A stretch of DNA of 64,000 nucleotides from Pterois miles. Its lineage: Eukaryota; Chordata; Actinopteri; Perciformes; Scorpaenidae. Below the pieces are notes generated by a model. It was given only the letters and a program-made list of their open reading frames with translations, had not been told where the DNA came from and searched no databases. Within the stretch, counting starts at the first letter, position 1; every line of letters starts with the position of its first letter. The position numbers were made by a program, and so were the translations under genes. Where the stretch lies: the NCBI GenBank assembly GCA_947000775.1, contig CAMQGK010000634.1, positions 24,568,501-24,632,500 of the forward strand. The letters are read 5' to 3'. Positions 49,010 through 57,896 of the stretch are shown here, piece after piece.

Positions 49010-52000
49010 ATACTTAAACATATAAAAGCAAAGCAAAAAATAAAGCATTAGATTTCAAACAGATGGATCAATATCGGTGACTATGGGGCCGTTCTATTCA
49101 TTGCAATTTTATGTTTATATGCTATATACATTATATACTGGATTTTTAATTCCCACTTTAGACCAATTTGTTGCTGCATTAAAAAGATTTACACTTCAAT
49201 AGTAATTCCAGTTAATTTCAATGTTTTTTTTACCAAGTTGCTGGTATGATTTATTACTTCAATAATAAAGAACAATTCAGTAAATGTATTTTTTATGTAT
49301 TTATCTGTTATGTTTTGTTTTCCAAAATGAACGCAAGTGATGTTTACTTTAGTCTGGTGTTTCCTTACACATAACAGAATGATCCCAGTCACTATCACAC
49401 AACAGCTATGTTTACATGGACACAAATAACCACAATAAAGGCCCAGCCAGATTAAAAATGCTTCATCTAAACACGTCAATCGGAAGATTCTGATCCAATA
49501 CGGCCAATCGGAAAGAAATTTCATTCAGAATAAGAGAGGTGGTTGATGCCGATCATTGTTCCGATCGGCGTCCATGTACACACCTATTCGGATCAGGTCT
49601 TCCTGGTTGGGCCAAAAGGAAAAGTATGCATTTAAATGGACATGAATGTCCATATTACAAAGAAAAACACCCTACATAAACAGACAGAACAGATTAATAA
49701 AGGTTCATCGTATCTTATCTTAGAATAAAGGACAATAAATGTGTGGGGTACAAAAAGCAAATGAGCTGAGGACATGCAGACAACGCGCCGTTTGTTTACA
49801 ACGCAGGCGGAAGTACAACTTCTTCTACTATTGCCGGAAAATTAGACAACTCTGCGCATGCCCAAAGGATTTATTCTGATTAAACAATTGGTGCATATAT
49901 ACGCACGCCATGATCCGATCATTTTCTTAGCGTCCATGTAAACAGTGGGTTGGAATATCTTATCAACCAAGGTTCAGATTGGAGAAATCTGGCGCATGTA
50001 AACATGGCAACACTGATGAATTGGTACTCGGTATCAGCCGATACCCAAAGACCAGGTATCGTTATCAGGACAGAAAACGTCAGACTGATTTGAAGGTTGA
50101 TTACCATGGCTACAGTTGACAATATTTACTTACACACAAATTAATCTTATTCTGAATTTATCCTTATTTGTTAAACTGACATATTAAAAAGCAATTATTA
50201 GATGTCTATTAGATTAGACATAGAACTGATCAGAGTATTGATAAAGAACCAAACTGAAAAGGAGAAGCCTATCGATGAAAGTAGTAGTATCCATAAAATC
50301 CCATACTAACTACCCATCTCTACTGGTGTGGTGTACAACACGTTATTTTGTTATCGCCAATCGTTCTGCGAACGTTTGACCTTGACTAAAAATCACAGGC
50401 TGACCTTTGAGGACCCGACCTGGGGAGTAAAGCACACCTCACATACATCTGCACTAACGCTGTTTCCCCTACAGTGGCTGTACACAGGGACAATGGTGCC
50501 TGGTTGGGGGGGGGACGGTTACCGTTTTCAGCTCCAGAAGCACTTGCTCATCCACTCCCTCATCCAGGAACAGCTCTCGCACCTCGTTGATCACATCCTC
50601 AATCACAGACTTATATAGCTTAGGCTACGAGGAAGCAAGGACACAAACAAGGAAAGAGGATATATTCATTACACTGTTTGAAACAGAAGAAAAAAATAAA
50701 ATAATAAAGAAATGATATAATAAATGCTGCTTAGATTTACATACACTATACGTGGCATTTAGAAATATGTTTAATAGGATGACAAGTTACTAACACCATG
50801 TTGATAAAAATTCATATTTTTTTACCAAATAAGCAGTGTAATATGGTAATATCTGGTGTATATCTGTTGTAAACATGCAGCTCGCCTCTAAAACCGGCCC
50901 ACTGTAATAATCCCTGGGATTTAGCTTTAATATAGCCCCGGCTAAACACATGCTAATCCGTGCGAACCAGGTCTACATCTGTTAATGTACGACTGCCACG
51001 ACTAACAAGGTGTATAACTACTAGCATGTGACTCGGGATACCGTGGCATGACTGGCCCACGCGAACGGCTAATGTATACCGTTTAAAGGCGTTAAAACAG
51101 CCGCGTTTAGGCACCGCAAACACAACAGAAGCGTAGCGGCGACAGAGACACGGGCCGCCGCACTGCGCTGCATTGTCCCCGATGTCCGCAGCGCGGACCT
51201 CGGTCTCTCCTTCCCTCCCCCTCGGCCCGTCTGCTCCTCCACTATTTAAAGCACAGTCTGGTGTTTATATGTAGAGCCGGTGACGTGGCGTCGAGTAGCA
51301 CCTTCCCATCCCGGGCAGTCTATATTAGAGAGCCAATATGGCTGTATAAAACCAGGCAGCAGAAAGGAGGAGGGCCAGAACCGGAGCGAGGGGAGACGTG
51401 GAAGCCATTTTACGGAGCGGCAAACTGCGCGCTCGACGGCCCCGTACACTGAACATCATGTGGCGGAATGTGAAGGATATTTTCGGTGTAATACTTCATG
51501 AATGCTCAGCTTTGACTAAGTAGTATGGCTTTTTGTCGGTGGGGAGAAGGACAAACTTGTGAGATGGGTAGAGGTGGTGGCTTGGGACGGCTATCCTGCC
51601 TGGTCGTGGAATGGTGGACAATGATGAGGCGACTGAGCGTTGACGGTTTTCGGCTGAGGAGACTTTAATCTCACTGAAATATAAACTCATTTCATTCGCA
51701 GTGGATGGTGGCGAGGTGCTTGGCGAACACTTGTATCTTATAACTAACGCAAAATAAACAATTTAGCATCTATGTACCATTTGTCCTGTTATGACCGACT
51801 CATCCACAAGCTTTGACCCTTAACTAAAGCAACAGCACAAACACCAAATACCGATAATCCAAAGCCTAGTTTACATTAATTTAACCACACATGTCTTATG
51901 AACCAACCATGTATTATGAACCAATTTACGGCCAACTCGTGAAAGCCACGACCTGACAAAAAACCCATAACTTCAAACTTTAAAATAAAAGGCATATTCT

Positions 52001-52323
52001 TCAGCAACCCTTAACCATTTCCCTTACTTTATGTAGCCTTTCGTCGCAGCTCCTCTAACGCTAGCCCCTGCTCCTACCAGATGGCTTTATCTCAGAGCAA
52101 TCTAGTTTCGAAAAATGACTAAAATGGCCGAATGACTGAACTAAGACTTAATTTTATTTGATATAACAGTGAAGTGTTTGTTAAAGCAGATTCGTTTTTA
52201 CTGCAGTAAATTAAAAACCATCTCGTCGACAGCTTTCTATCATCTTTACCCCCATTTTTCCCCCGTTGACAATCCTTAGAGATTGATCCTTACCACTGGG
52301 TTCGAGTTAGCCGAGCTCGCCAT
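40458..52323 (-). CDS. gtf2a1: Transcription initiation factor IIA subunit 1 (alpha/beta precursor), complete, 401 residues
   Basis: Nuclear general transcription factor that with the gamma subunit stabilises TBP on promoter DNA. Ten minus-strand exons (52323-52294, 50624-50523, 48303-48102, 46753-46689, 45734-45659, 44504-44380, 43107-43003, 42506-42204, 41700-41611, 40565-40458) join in frame. The N-terminal helical domain (PKLYKSVIEDVINEVRELF and on to LWENKLLQSKAVEGFH) and the C-terminal beta-barrel strands (VVVCQYDK, IHRSKNKWKFHLKDGIMNLN, AIGDAEW) are very close to human. Between them lies a Gln-rich linker with ten consecutive Gln, then an acidic Glu/Asp tract. Human is 376 residues; the extra length is in the Gln/Ala linker. 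The Taspase1 site is QADG (residues 297-300) where human has QVDG. The start has a good Kozak context. Confidence 0.97.
40730..41130 (-). repeat. gtf2a1: Teleost interspersed repeat in gtf2a1 intron 9
   Basis: Blocks TTCTTGAGTTATGGCC, ACAGTGACCTTTGGCCACCA, GAAGAAATTCCCTGCAAG and TTCATGAGAATGGACTGCAC, ending with ACGGACGGACAACTTGAAAA, are typical of a widespread fish repeat. Non-coding. Confidence 0.6.
41611..41700 (-). CDS. gtf2a1: gtf2a1 exon 9
   Basis: A 90-bp exon, EPLNSGDDVSDEEDQELFDT then ENVVVCQYDK, start of the beta-barrel. Confidence 0.97.
42204..42506 (-). CDS. gtf2a1: gtf2a1 exon 8 (linker and acidic tract)
   Basis: A 303-bp exon, VMQAAATPSQPGQAATAALV, then a Gln/Ala linker, QADGAGDTSSEEDED and an acidic run ending GEDGQVEE. 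It contains the expected Taspase1 processing position (42303-42323). Confidence 0.96.
42590..42930. repeat. gtf2a1: Teleost interspersed repeat in gtf2a1 intron 7
   Basis: Bounded by TAATCAGTTAGTTGTCAACT and ACTAATCGATTGATC, with GAGTTGTGGACAAAAAAAGAC, GACGTCATTTTGGACTTTGG and GGGAAACACTGATCAATG inside. Recognisable as a common fish repeat. Confidence 0.6.
43003..43107 (-). CDS. gtf2a1: gtf2a1 exon 7
   Basis: A 105-bp exon, VLAPLQGGLPQQTGVIIQPQ then QIVLASGNKVQGNTQ. Confidence 0.96.
43385..43860. repeat. gtf2a1: DNA-transposon-like repeat in gtf2a1 intron 6
   Basis: Starts with GATATCTGGGCTTTGGGTAT and ends with GGGCTGATATCAGATCC, inverted versions of a common terminal text. A related end (GGTACTCGGTATCAGCCGAT) occurs near 50,020. 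Boundaries approximate. Confidence 0.4.
44380..44504 (-). CDS. gtf2a1: gtf2a1 exon 6
   Basis: A 125-bp exon, GQILQVVRAPNGAQYIIQQP, then Gln-rich sequence and MQPGGVQAPVIQQ. Confidence 0.96.
44630..45290 (-). repeat. gtf2a1: Family B repeat, copy 3, with self-inverted half
   Basis: In gtf2a1 intron 5. Two halves facing each other share GGAGCAAAGCAATACAGTGC / GAGCAAAGCAATATAGTGC and the CAGCAAAAC-type ends. This forms an inverted repeat of about 60-bp arms around 45,060-45,125. Confidence 0.55.
45659..45734 (-). CDS. gtf2a1: gtf2a1 exon 5
   Basis: A 76-bp exon, SAAATAATLALPSGVTPYQQ then LITSQ, close to the human SAAATAATLALPAGVTP. Confidence 0.95.
46689..46753 (-). CDS. gtf2a1: gtf2a1 exon 4
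   Basis: A 65-bp exon, APQQQVIVQDSKILQHMSAT then GM; donor GTAAG. Confidence 0.94.
47399..47476. repeat. gtf2a1: CA microsatellite
   Basis: An uninterrupted (CA)n run of about 39 units in gtf2a1 intron 3, preceded by a (CACT)n run at about 47,363-47,390. Confidence 0.95.
47510..47855. repeat. gtf2a1: Long inverted repeat in gtf2a1 intron 3
   Basis: A left arm (about 47,520-47,585: GAGTCTCTAATGCAGCTGTC, AATCACTGCTCA, GGTCAAAC) is complementary with a few mismatches to a right arm (about 47,771-47,855). Its central text (TGAAAACATTTGAGGCAAG and CAGTAACAGAAT) is shared with the repeat at 53.0-53.4 kb. Confidence 0.6.
48102..48303 (-). CDS. gtf2a1: gtf2a1 exon 3 (poly-Gln)
   Basis: A 202-bp exon, LWENKLLQSKAVEGFHTEEQ, then an Ala/Gln stretch with ten consecutive Gln and repeated VQQ. 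Ends in phase 1. Confidence 0.95.
48979..49008. repeat. gtf2a1: ATT microsatellite
   Basis: About ten units of ATT in gtf2a1 intron 2. Confidence 0.9.
49405..50008. mobile_element. MITE-like element with GC(T/C)ATGTTTACATG termini
   Basis: A 604-bp unit whose ends are inverted copies of GCTATGTTTACATG with one mismatch. It has internal sub-terminal copies (GTCCATGTACACACC, GCGTCCATGTAAACAG). AACA flanks both ends, a possible short target duplication. It lies in gtf2a1 intron 2. Non-coding. Confidence 0.6.
50523..50624 (-). CDS. gtf2a1: gtf2a1 exon 2
   Basis: A 102-bp exon, PKLYKSVIEDVINEVRELFL then DEGVDEQVLLELKT. The human second-isoform start Met (VLMELK) is Leu here. Confidence 0.96.
51100..51470. 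promoter_or_regulatory. gtf2a1: GC-rich block with TATA-like boxes in gtf2a1 intron 1
   Basis: A CpG-rich patch with a CRE-like GTGACGTGG (about 51,280), GCCAATATGGCTGTATAAAA on the plus strand (about 51,330-51,350) and CATATAAAC plus TTTAAATAG on the minus strand. It also has the YY1-like CCATTTT. It might be an alternative gtf2a1 promoter or a divergent start. The coding start at 52,323 does not depend on it. Confidence 0.4.
52294..52323 (-). CDS. gtf2a1: gtf2a1 exon 1
   Basis: A short coding exon, MASSANSNPV, with ATG at 52323-52321 and donor GTAAGG; phase 0. Confidence 0.93.
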
Positions 52324-52645
52324 TATACGCGTAGTGTAAAAACCACACGGAAATAGGCGAGAAACAGAGCCAAAAATTACGAAAAACGACTTAAAACAAC
52401 TGGGAACGATATTCTAAAACAGCCGGCATTACTTTTGTAAATAAAACACAGTTTCAGCGGTCTTATTTACAATCCCGGGCTGCGACTCCCCAGCCGTCCT
52501 CCTTCCGTCGTTGTCCTGCTTTATATACTGAGCGATGGAGCTGCGAGTGCGCGAGACATAGGGCAGGGTCAAGTCACACATCTCGCGAGATTTCATGCGG
52601 AGCGTGATAACTAACCAATACGCCCGCTGCTGGGAAATGTAGTTT
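52324..52645 (-). promoter_or_regulatory. gtf2a1: gtf2a1 promoter region
   Basis: Directly upstream of the first exon: the palindrome TCTCGCGAGA at 52581-52590, a known housekeeping-promoter element, and ACTACATTTCCCAGC (minus strand, 52643-52629), which matches the ZNF143/THAP11-type motif. There is also an inverted CCAAT at about 52,615 and CpGs. No convincing TATA box. Confidence 0.7.
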
Positions 52646-52989
52646 AAATGTGGTAAGCTGTAAATAAGTGTGCGCAGATCCATTTGTAAGCATTAGCTTT
52701 GTAATGCTCAGTGATCTCGTTAACTGAATTAGGCCAACTGTAAATATTATGACCCATATAAGGAATCAATGCTCCAGGAGCCATAGTTTCCACATAGGCT
52801 ACTGCTAGATGATTGTAGATAATATAACACTGATCTGGATTTAAGAGATGATACATTTGTATTACAATTAAACAAATATAAATCCCAAAGGAAACCTGGA
52901 TTTCAGATTAAGCTTTATTGTGCTTAGTGATAGAAGTCATTTCATTGAAACCTGCATAATGTGATGAGCAGAAAGGAGTTGTGTCTTGA

Positions 52990-53430
52990 AGCTAACCCGC
53001 AAACTGCAAAATCAGGCAAAAACTTGCAAAAAGTATCCCAAGAGTTGGTGCTCGACGACCTATTCAAGGTTAGTGCCTAACTTTAAATCAGCAATAGGTA
53101 GAATTAGAGCAAATATGATTAAAAAAGTTATTTTACAGCATTTTATTATACAGAGGAAAACAACCAATCAGAGCCGAGCCAGAGCCTTGCCGTCTCTGAG
53201 CAGCTGTGGATCATTCACAAACTCATGAATGTAAAATGTTTAACTGTAAAAGGCTCACTTCTCAGGCTGGTGGGTGGTACTTGGTATTTCCTCAGCTGAT
53301 CTCAATACGGCTGCCGGGTCACAAACATTCTCCTTTTACAGCTAAACAGTAACTACAAAATGTTTCTGAAAACATTTCAGGTGAGAAATAAGCTTTACCA
53401 TAACAGAATATTTATTCATATTTGGTCAGC
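52990..53430 (+). repeat. Interspersed repeat related to the one in gtf2a1 intron 3
   Basis: Contains ACAACCAATCAGAGCCGAGC, CTCAGGCTGGTGGGTGGTAC and CTGAAAACATTTCAGGTGAG, with counterparts at 47.2-47.8 kb. Confidence 0.5.
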
Positions 53431-53439
53431 CAATAGGAG

Positions 53440-53765
53440 AAGAAGAAGAAGAAGAAGATAGTCCTTTATTAGTCCCACAATGGGGAAATTCAATTTACAC
53501 TCTGTTAAACTCATACATGGTACATGCAGACCTGAAACACACATACATGCATTAATGGAGAGATGTCAGAGTGAGGGGGCTGCTCCTGACAAGCGCCCCG
53601 AGCAGTTTGGGGCTTGCTCAGGGGCACCTCGGCAGTGCCCAAGAGGTAAACTGGCACCTCTCCAGCTACCAGTTCACACTCAGTTTTTGGTCCATGTCGG
53701 GACTTGAACCGGTGACCCTCCGGTTCCCAAGCCAACTCCCTACAGACTGAGCTACTGCCGCCCCC
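53440..53765 (-). mobile_element. tRNA-derived SINE
   Basis: On the minus strand it starts GGGGGCGGCAGTAGCTCAGT (A-box-like) and continues with CCGGTTCAAGTCCC (B-box-like). It then has the GGCACTGCCGAGGTGCCCCT body and a tail with CCCCATTGTGGGACTAATAA, next to a (GAA)n run at 53440-53457. This is a well-spread percomorph-type SINE. Confidence 0.75.
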
Positions 53766-56110
53766 AATAATAATAGGAACGCTCTGTCTCTGAAGTCACG
53801 GACTAGGTTTTTCACAGCTCGAAAACAGAGCCATGAGGAGGTGCAGAAGTCTACTTTTCTCTTAGAATATTTGAATTTTAATATACTGAAAGGTTATTAT
53901 GTCATTTTTGCCCAACATATTATGTTTACTGCAGGTTTAACTGCTCTCCGTTAAGATTTTAATTTAACTCACTTCACACCCAAATGTTTTGTCTTTGGCC
54001 TTTTGTCTTGATGTGGTTCATAGAAAACAGACACATTGTCTGAGTGAAAATATGTCATGTCCACATTTTTGTTATGTGTTTATATATTTGTGTAGCCTAC
54101 CTAATTCAAACTTCCTTTTCCTGTCCTTTTCAAACGCTCCTTTTATAGTTCAAGAGCATTTTTCATGTAGTAACATCTAGCTGCCACAAGAGTGTGATCA
54201 CACCACGTAGCAGAACTCCAGCAAACCGGCTCTCTGTTTCCATGACACACACAAAATCCATTCACTTTGTATAGCATGCAACTATTTTAATTCAATAAAG
54301 CAGTGGGTGTAAGTGAGTTTTTGGATGAGCCGTACTCTAAGTTCAATCTGTGTAATCAAAAAACACACCTATCCAGACTACCAGTGGAGCATTTCCAAAA
54401 AAACAATAAAGCTTTGCAGTAAATGAGAGCTGACAAGAGAACGTTACCTCCACTTCTGTCTCCATGGAAACTTGCCTCACTGGTCATTCTGTGGATATGG
54501 ATGATATAGACCAGGGAAACACGACGGCTCTCTGTGCATCAATCCACTTAGCACCTCGACGTGCCTCCTCCAAGATGGAATGTCACAGCTGACTTCATTA
54601 AATTTATTGCACAGAGGGGGAAATTAAAGGTCGACCTGACACTGATGAGAATATGCTGTTGGATTCACCTGTAACCTTTTTCTTTGAAACAAACAAACAG
54701 AAGTGTTAGTTGTAAAAAAAGATGATTGGAGACTTGTAATCTCAAACTACGAGACGTGATTGAACATAAAGCTGCAAGGCGTGTCGTCGCCACCTTTGAG
54801 TCTCGCTCTCGGTAACTGAGTAGTATGATGCCCTCTAAAGATCCAGAGAATGCACACTTTTCCCCCCCCCCCCCTCTTTCTTTGCTGTAGTTGCATAGCA
54901 ACAGAGGAGCTGCTAGCTCCAGTTGTGTTGGTGGTGGGAGCGCACTGCACAGGGAGGCACTGGCTCCAGATTAAGCCTGTCTCGGCTTCAATTATGAATG
55001 GGCTTCCACTGCCACACGGCTCCGAAATGGCACCATTCAGATTGATAAGGCATTGAGGAACTCTTTGGTACACTTAACTCCTTTACTTCTTTCCCTGAGG
55101 TGGGGGGGAGCTGAGTTTGACTTTAATCAGAAGTATTGAACTTAAATGATTAGAGGAAGTAAATGAATAATTAACTGGTGGAAGAGGCATAGTTATGATA
55201 AGACCCTTGTTGATGGGAATATGTGAGGTTAATGATTGGGGTCAGTCTTGAGAGCAAATTAAAGAGTCTCCAGTCTCACAAAGCTAACACTTTACCAGTA
55301 AAAGCAGGATGGTGTGTGTTGCATGTTAAAGTGGTGAAAAGGAGGAAGGGGAATAGAAAGGGTGATATGCTTTCTTATAAGCCTTTGCTATATTTACCCC
55401 TTAATTTTAAGAGGAAAATTATTTAATTGCTGATTTTTTTTAGCCCACATGCCTACCAGTGATGGTGTGATTAAATGTGTCAGTCGTCGACGTGAGCATT
55501 CTATGTGATTACGTTTTTAGTGTTTGATACGTATACTGTATGTAAAAAGTGGACGTAGTCACCATGACGTCACCCATTGGTTTGTGGAGGGCTGTTTTGA
55601 AGACACAAGTTTGTCATTTTGTCCGTCGCCATCTTGTTTTTTGCAAACCAGAAGTGACACAATAGGGTGGAGCTAACTACAACCGAATGCTGAATAAGAC
55701 TTTTTAAAGGCCGGCTCACACTAAAAGGTTTTTAAAATCTTTTAGTTAGTTTAGTTAGTTAGTTAGTTAGTTTAGTTTTGTTCTTATATTGTGATGTGAG
55801 CAACGATTTGTCAAGTATGTGACAATAATTTATTAAATGAACATCATGCTGTATTGAAGAAGACTAGAAATTAGTGATTGAGACCATTAATTAATGTTTA
55901 CAATGTTTACAGAGGTAATAAATCAAGTAAGAAGCAGGCTCATTTTCTCATAGACTTCTATACAACCAGACTTCTTTTGTAACCAGAGGAGTCGCCCCCT
56001 GCTGGCTGTTAGAAATAAATCAAGTTTAAGGCATTTCCTCAATGGCCTCACTTCTCAGATCCAGAGGTTGTCTGCTGGTTTGACCCAAGTCCGTCAAAAG
56101 GAACAGCCAA
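53766..56110. other. gtf2a1-foxn3 intergenic sequence
   Basis: No coding exon found. It has a poly-C run (54861-54873), a (GTTA)n run near 55,750, and the family C repeat copy at its right end. Otherwise featureless. Confidence 0.5.
55535..56075 (+). repeat. Interspersed repeat (family C), copy 2
   Basis: Same order of blocks as at 19.3-19.9 kb (TACTGTATGTAAAAAGTGG, CCAGAAGTGACACAATAGG, CATCATGCTGTATTGAAGAA, GAGGAGTCGCCCCCTGCTGG, CAAGTTTAAGGCATT). Its middle is shortened and has a GTTA run. Non-coding. Confidence 0.65.
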
Positions 56111-57184
56111 ACTAATCTTCTGCAACTTGTATTTTTTTTATTATTGCAACCAACTGGAAGACAATACATCACATAAACATCATTGCAGTTTTTCAGAAAA
56201 TGGAAAACAAAATAAAACAACATTTATATATTTTTTGCCACGGTATTGGACAACGTTGATATTTACATGTAGTGATGAAATAGGTCTCGAAATCATTCTT
56301 TGGCAATATGATTGCACAATAAGGAGAGAATTGAACATTTACTGAAAAAAACAACAACACCCGGGTGCACTCTGCATCACATCTCATGGATCAATAACAG
56401 TTTTGTGTTTTGACATCTCTAACCTATGGCTTTCCAATATTCAGCTCAGACAGTCACCAAAAAAAAAAAAATGGCAGTATTGTAGATAATTTTGTCAGAG
56501 AAAACAAAAACAAAATGAAAATGTGCATGAAAACAACAAATAAAAAATGGCAACTGTATTTTTTTTACATGTCATTGTTATGTTTGGCAGGTGTGAAACA
56601 ACTGTTATAGGGGGCTTTTCAGGCAGTGAAGTATATTTCCTTTGCTTTAAAAACGTCCAAGGTATATTTTATGTGTTTTTCCAGGACTCGTAGGTCAGAA
56701 GTTCATCCTTCCTGCATGTCGCCAAGTGAGTCAGAGGGAAAAAAGGTGGTTGCTAAAGCAACGTTCTCTCCCCTCGATGTGCCTCTTGCCAGCTGAACAC
56801 GTTATTAGTCACCACAACGGTGGATTGTTGCTGCAAATACAGCAGAGTGCTCGACCTGGGCCGCGGGAGCACTCAGACAGATATCAGACAGGAGACGGAT
56901 GGCACACAACAAGAACACTGACGGTGTCTCCTTTTAGCCTTTTTTTTTTTTTTTTTCCAAATATGTTGGCATGGATACCATACAAAATGCAAAGCCAGTG
57001 ATGCATGCTACAGGTGGCAAAAGACTGTACCAGTGGATGGGACATGCATTTGTTTGCCTGCTTGGCTCGCTGACAATCACTCAACGTCCATTGAGGCTAA
57101 AACAAAAACCTTGTCTGACTGCTGCTACGACCAAACCCAGCTTGTTTCTCCTGCAAAGTGTATGTATGGGGGGGGGGGGGGGAT

Positions 57185-57896
57185 TAGGGCTGACCCATAT
57201 GCTTCGAAGCTTCGACTGTTGCCATGGTAACCAGCCTCCCAAATTGGTATTAAAATGCTTTTTTAAAGATATGTATTTAAAAATGGGGCTGTATGGTGGT
57301 GCAGTGGTTAGCACTGTCACCTCACAGCAAGAGTGTTGCATGTTCAAACCCGGCTTGGGGCCCTTCTGTGTGGAGTTTGTACGATCTCCCATGTTAACAT
57401 GGGTTTGCTCCAGGTGCTCCGGTTTCCTCCCACAGGATGCAGATTAGGTTGATTGATGACTCTAAATTGCCCGTAGTTGTGAATGAGTGTGAATGGTTGT
57501 CTGTCTCCATGTGTCAGCAGTGTGAAAGTCTGGTGACCTGCTCAGGGTTTACCCCGCCTTTGCCTAATGTCAGCTGGGATCAGGTCCAGCCGCATGCGAC
57601 CCAGACCAGGATGAGCGGTTACAGATGGATGCAAATCCCAAACTAGCCAATGAAATAAGGAATAATCCCACAACATTATTCATGCTGAACATTAATTATT
57701 CTCAGTTATTCCCAGTCAGATATCGCTGTTTGTTGTGTGTAGAGGTGTGTTTGTGTACAGTAGTGTGGCAGCAGTACTGATAAGGAAGGACATGGGGACA
57801 GGCAGCTTGCTGCGATGCGCCATGAAGCTTTGAATACCTTCAAATATTTCTCATCGAAGCTTCGAAGCCCAAAAAATGGTATTCGGGACAGCCCTA
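57185..57896. mobile_element. hAT-like element carrying a nested SINE
   Basis: The ends are TAGGGCTGACCC on the left and the reverse of TAGGGCTGTCCC on the right. Both are followed inward by GCTTCGAAGCTTCGA-type text. GGGGGGAT and GGGGGAAT flank it as an 8-bp target duplication with one mismatch. Its centre is occupied by the SINE at 57,283-57,640. Confidence 0.7.
57283..57640 (+). mobile_element. tRNA-headed SINE-like repeat, copy 2
   Basis: Begins GGTGGTGCAGTGGTTAGCAC (A-box-like), then TGTTCAAACCC (decayed B box), CCGGTTTCCTCCCACAGGAT and TGAATGGTTGTCTGTCTCC. It ends AGCGGTTACAGATGGATG. Same family as the copy at the left edge of the window. Confidence 0.7.

Noticed and set aside
53700..53765. 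tRNA gene on the minus strand
   Set aside because: A-box and B-box-like text is present, but it continues into a SINE body and tail and no complete cloverleaf can be drawn, so it is a SINE head.
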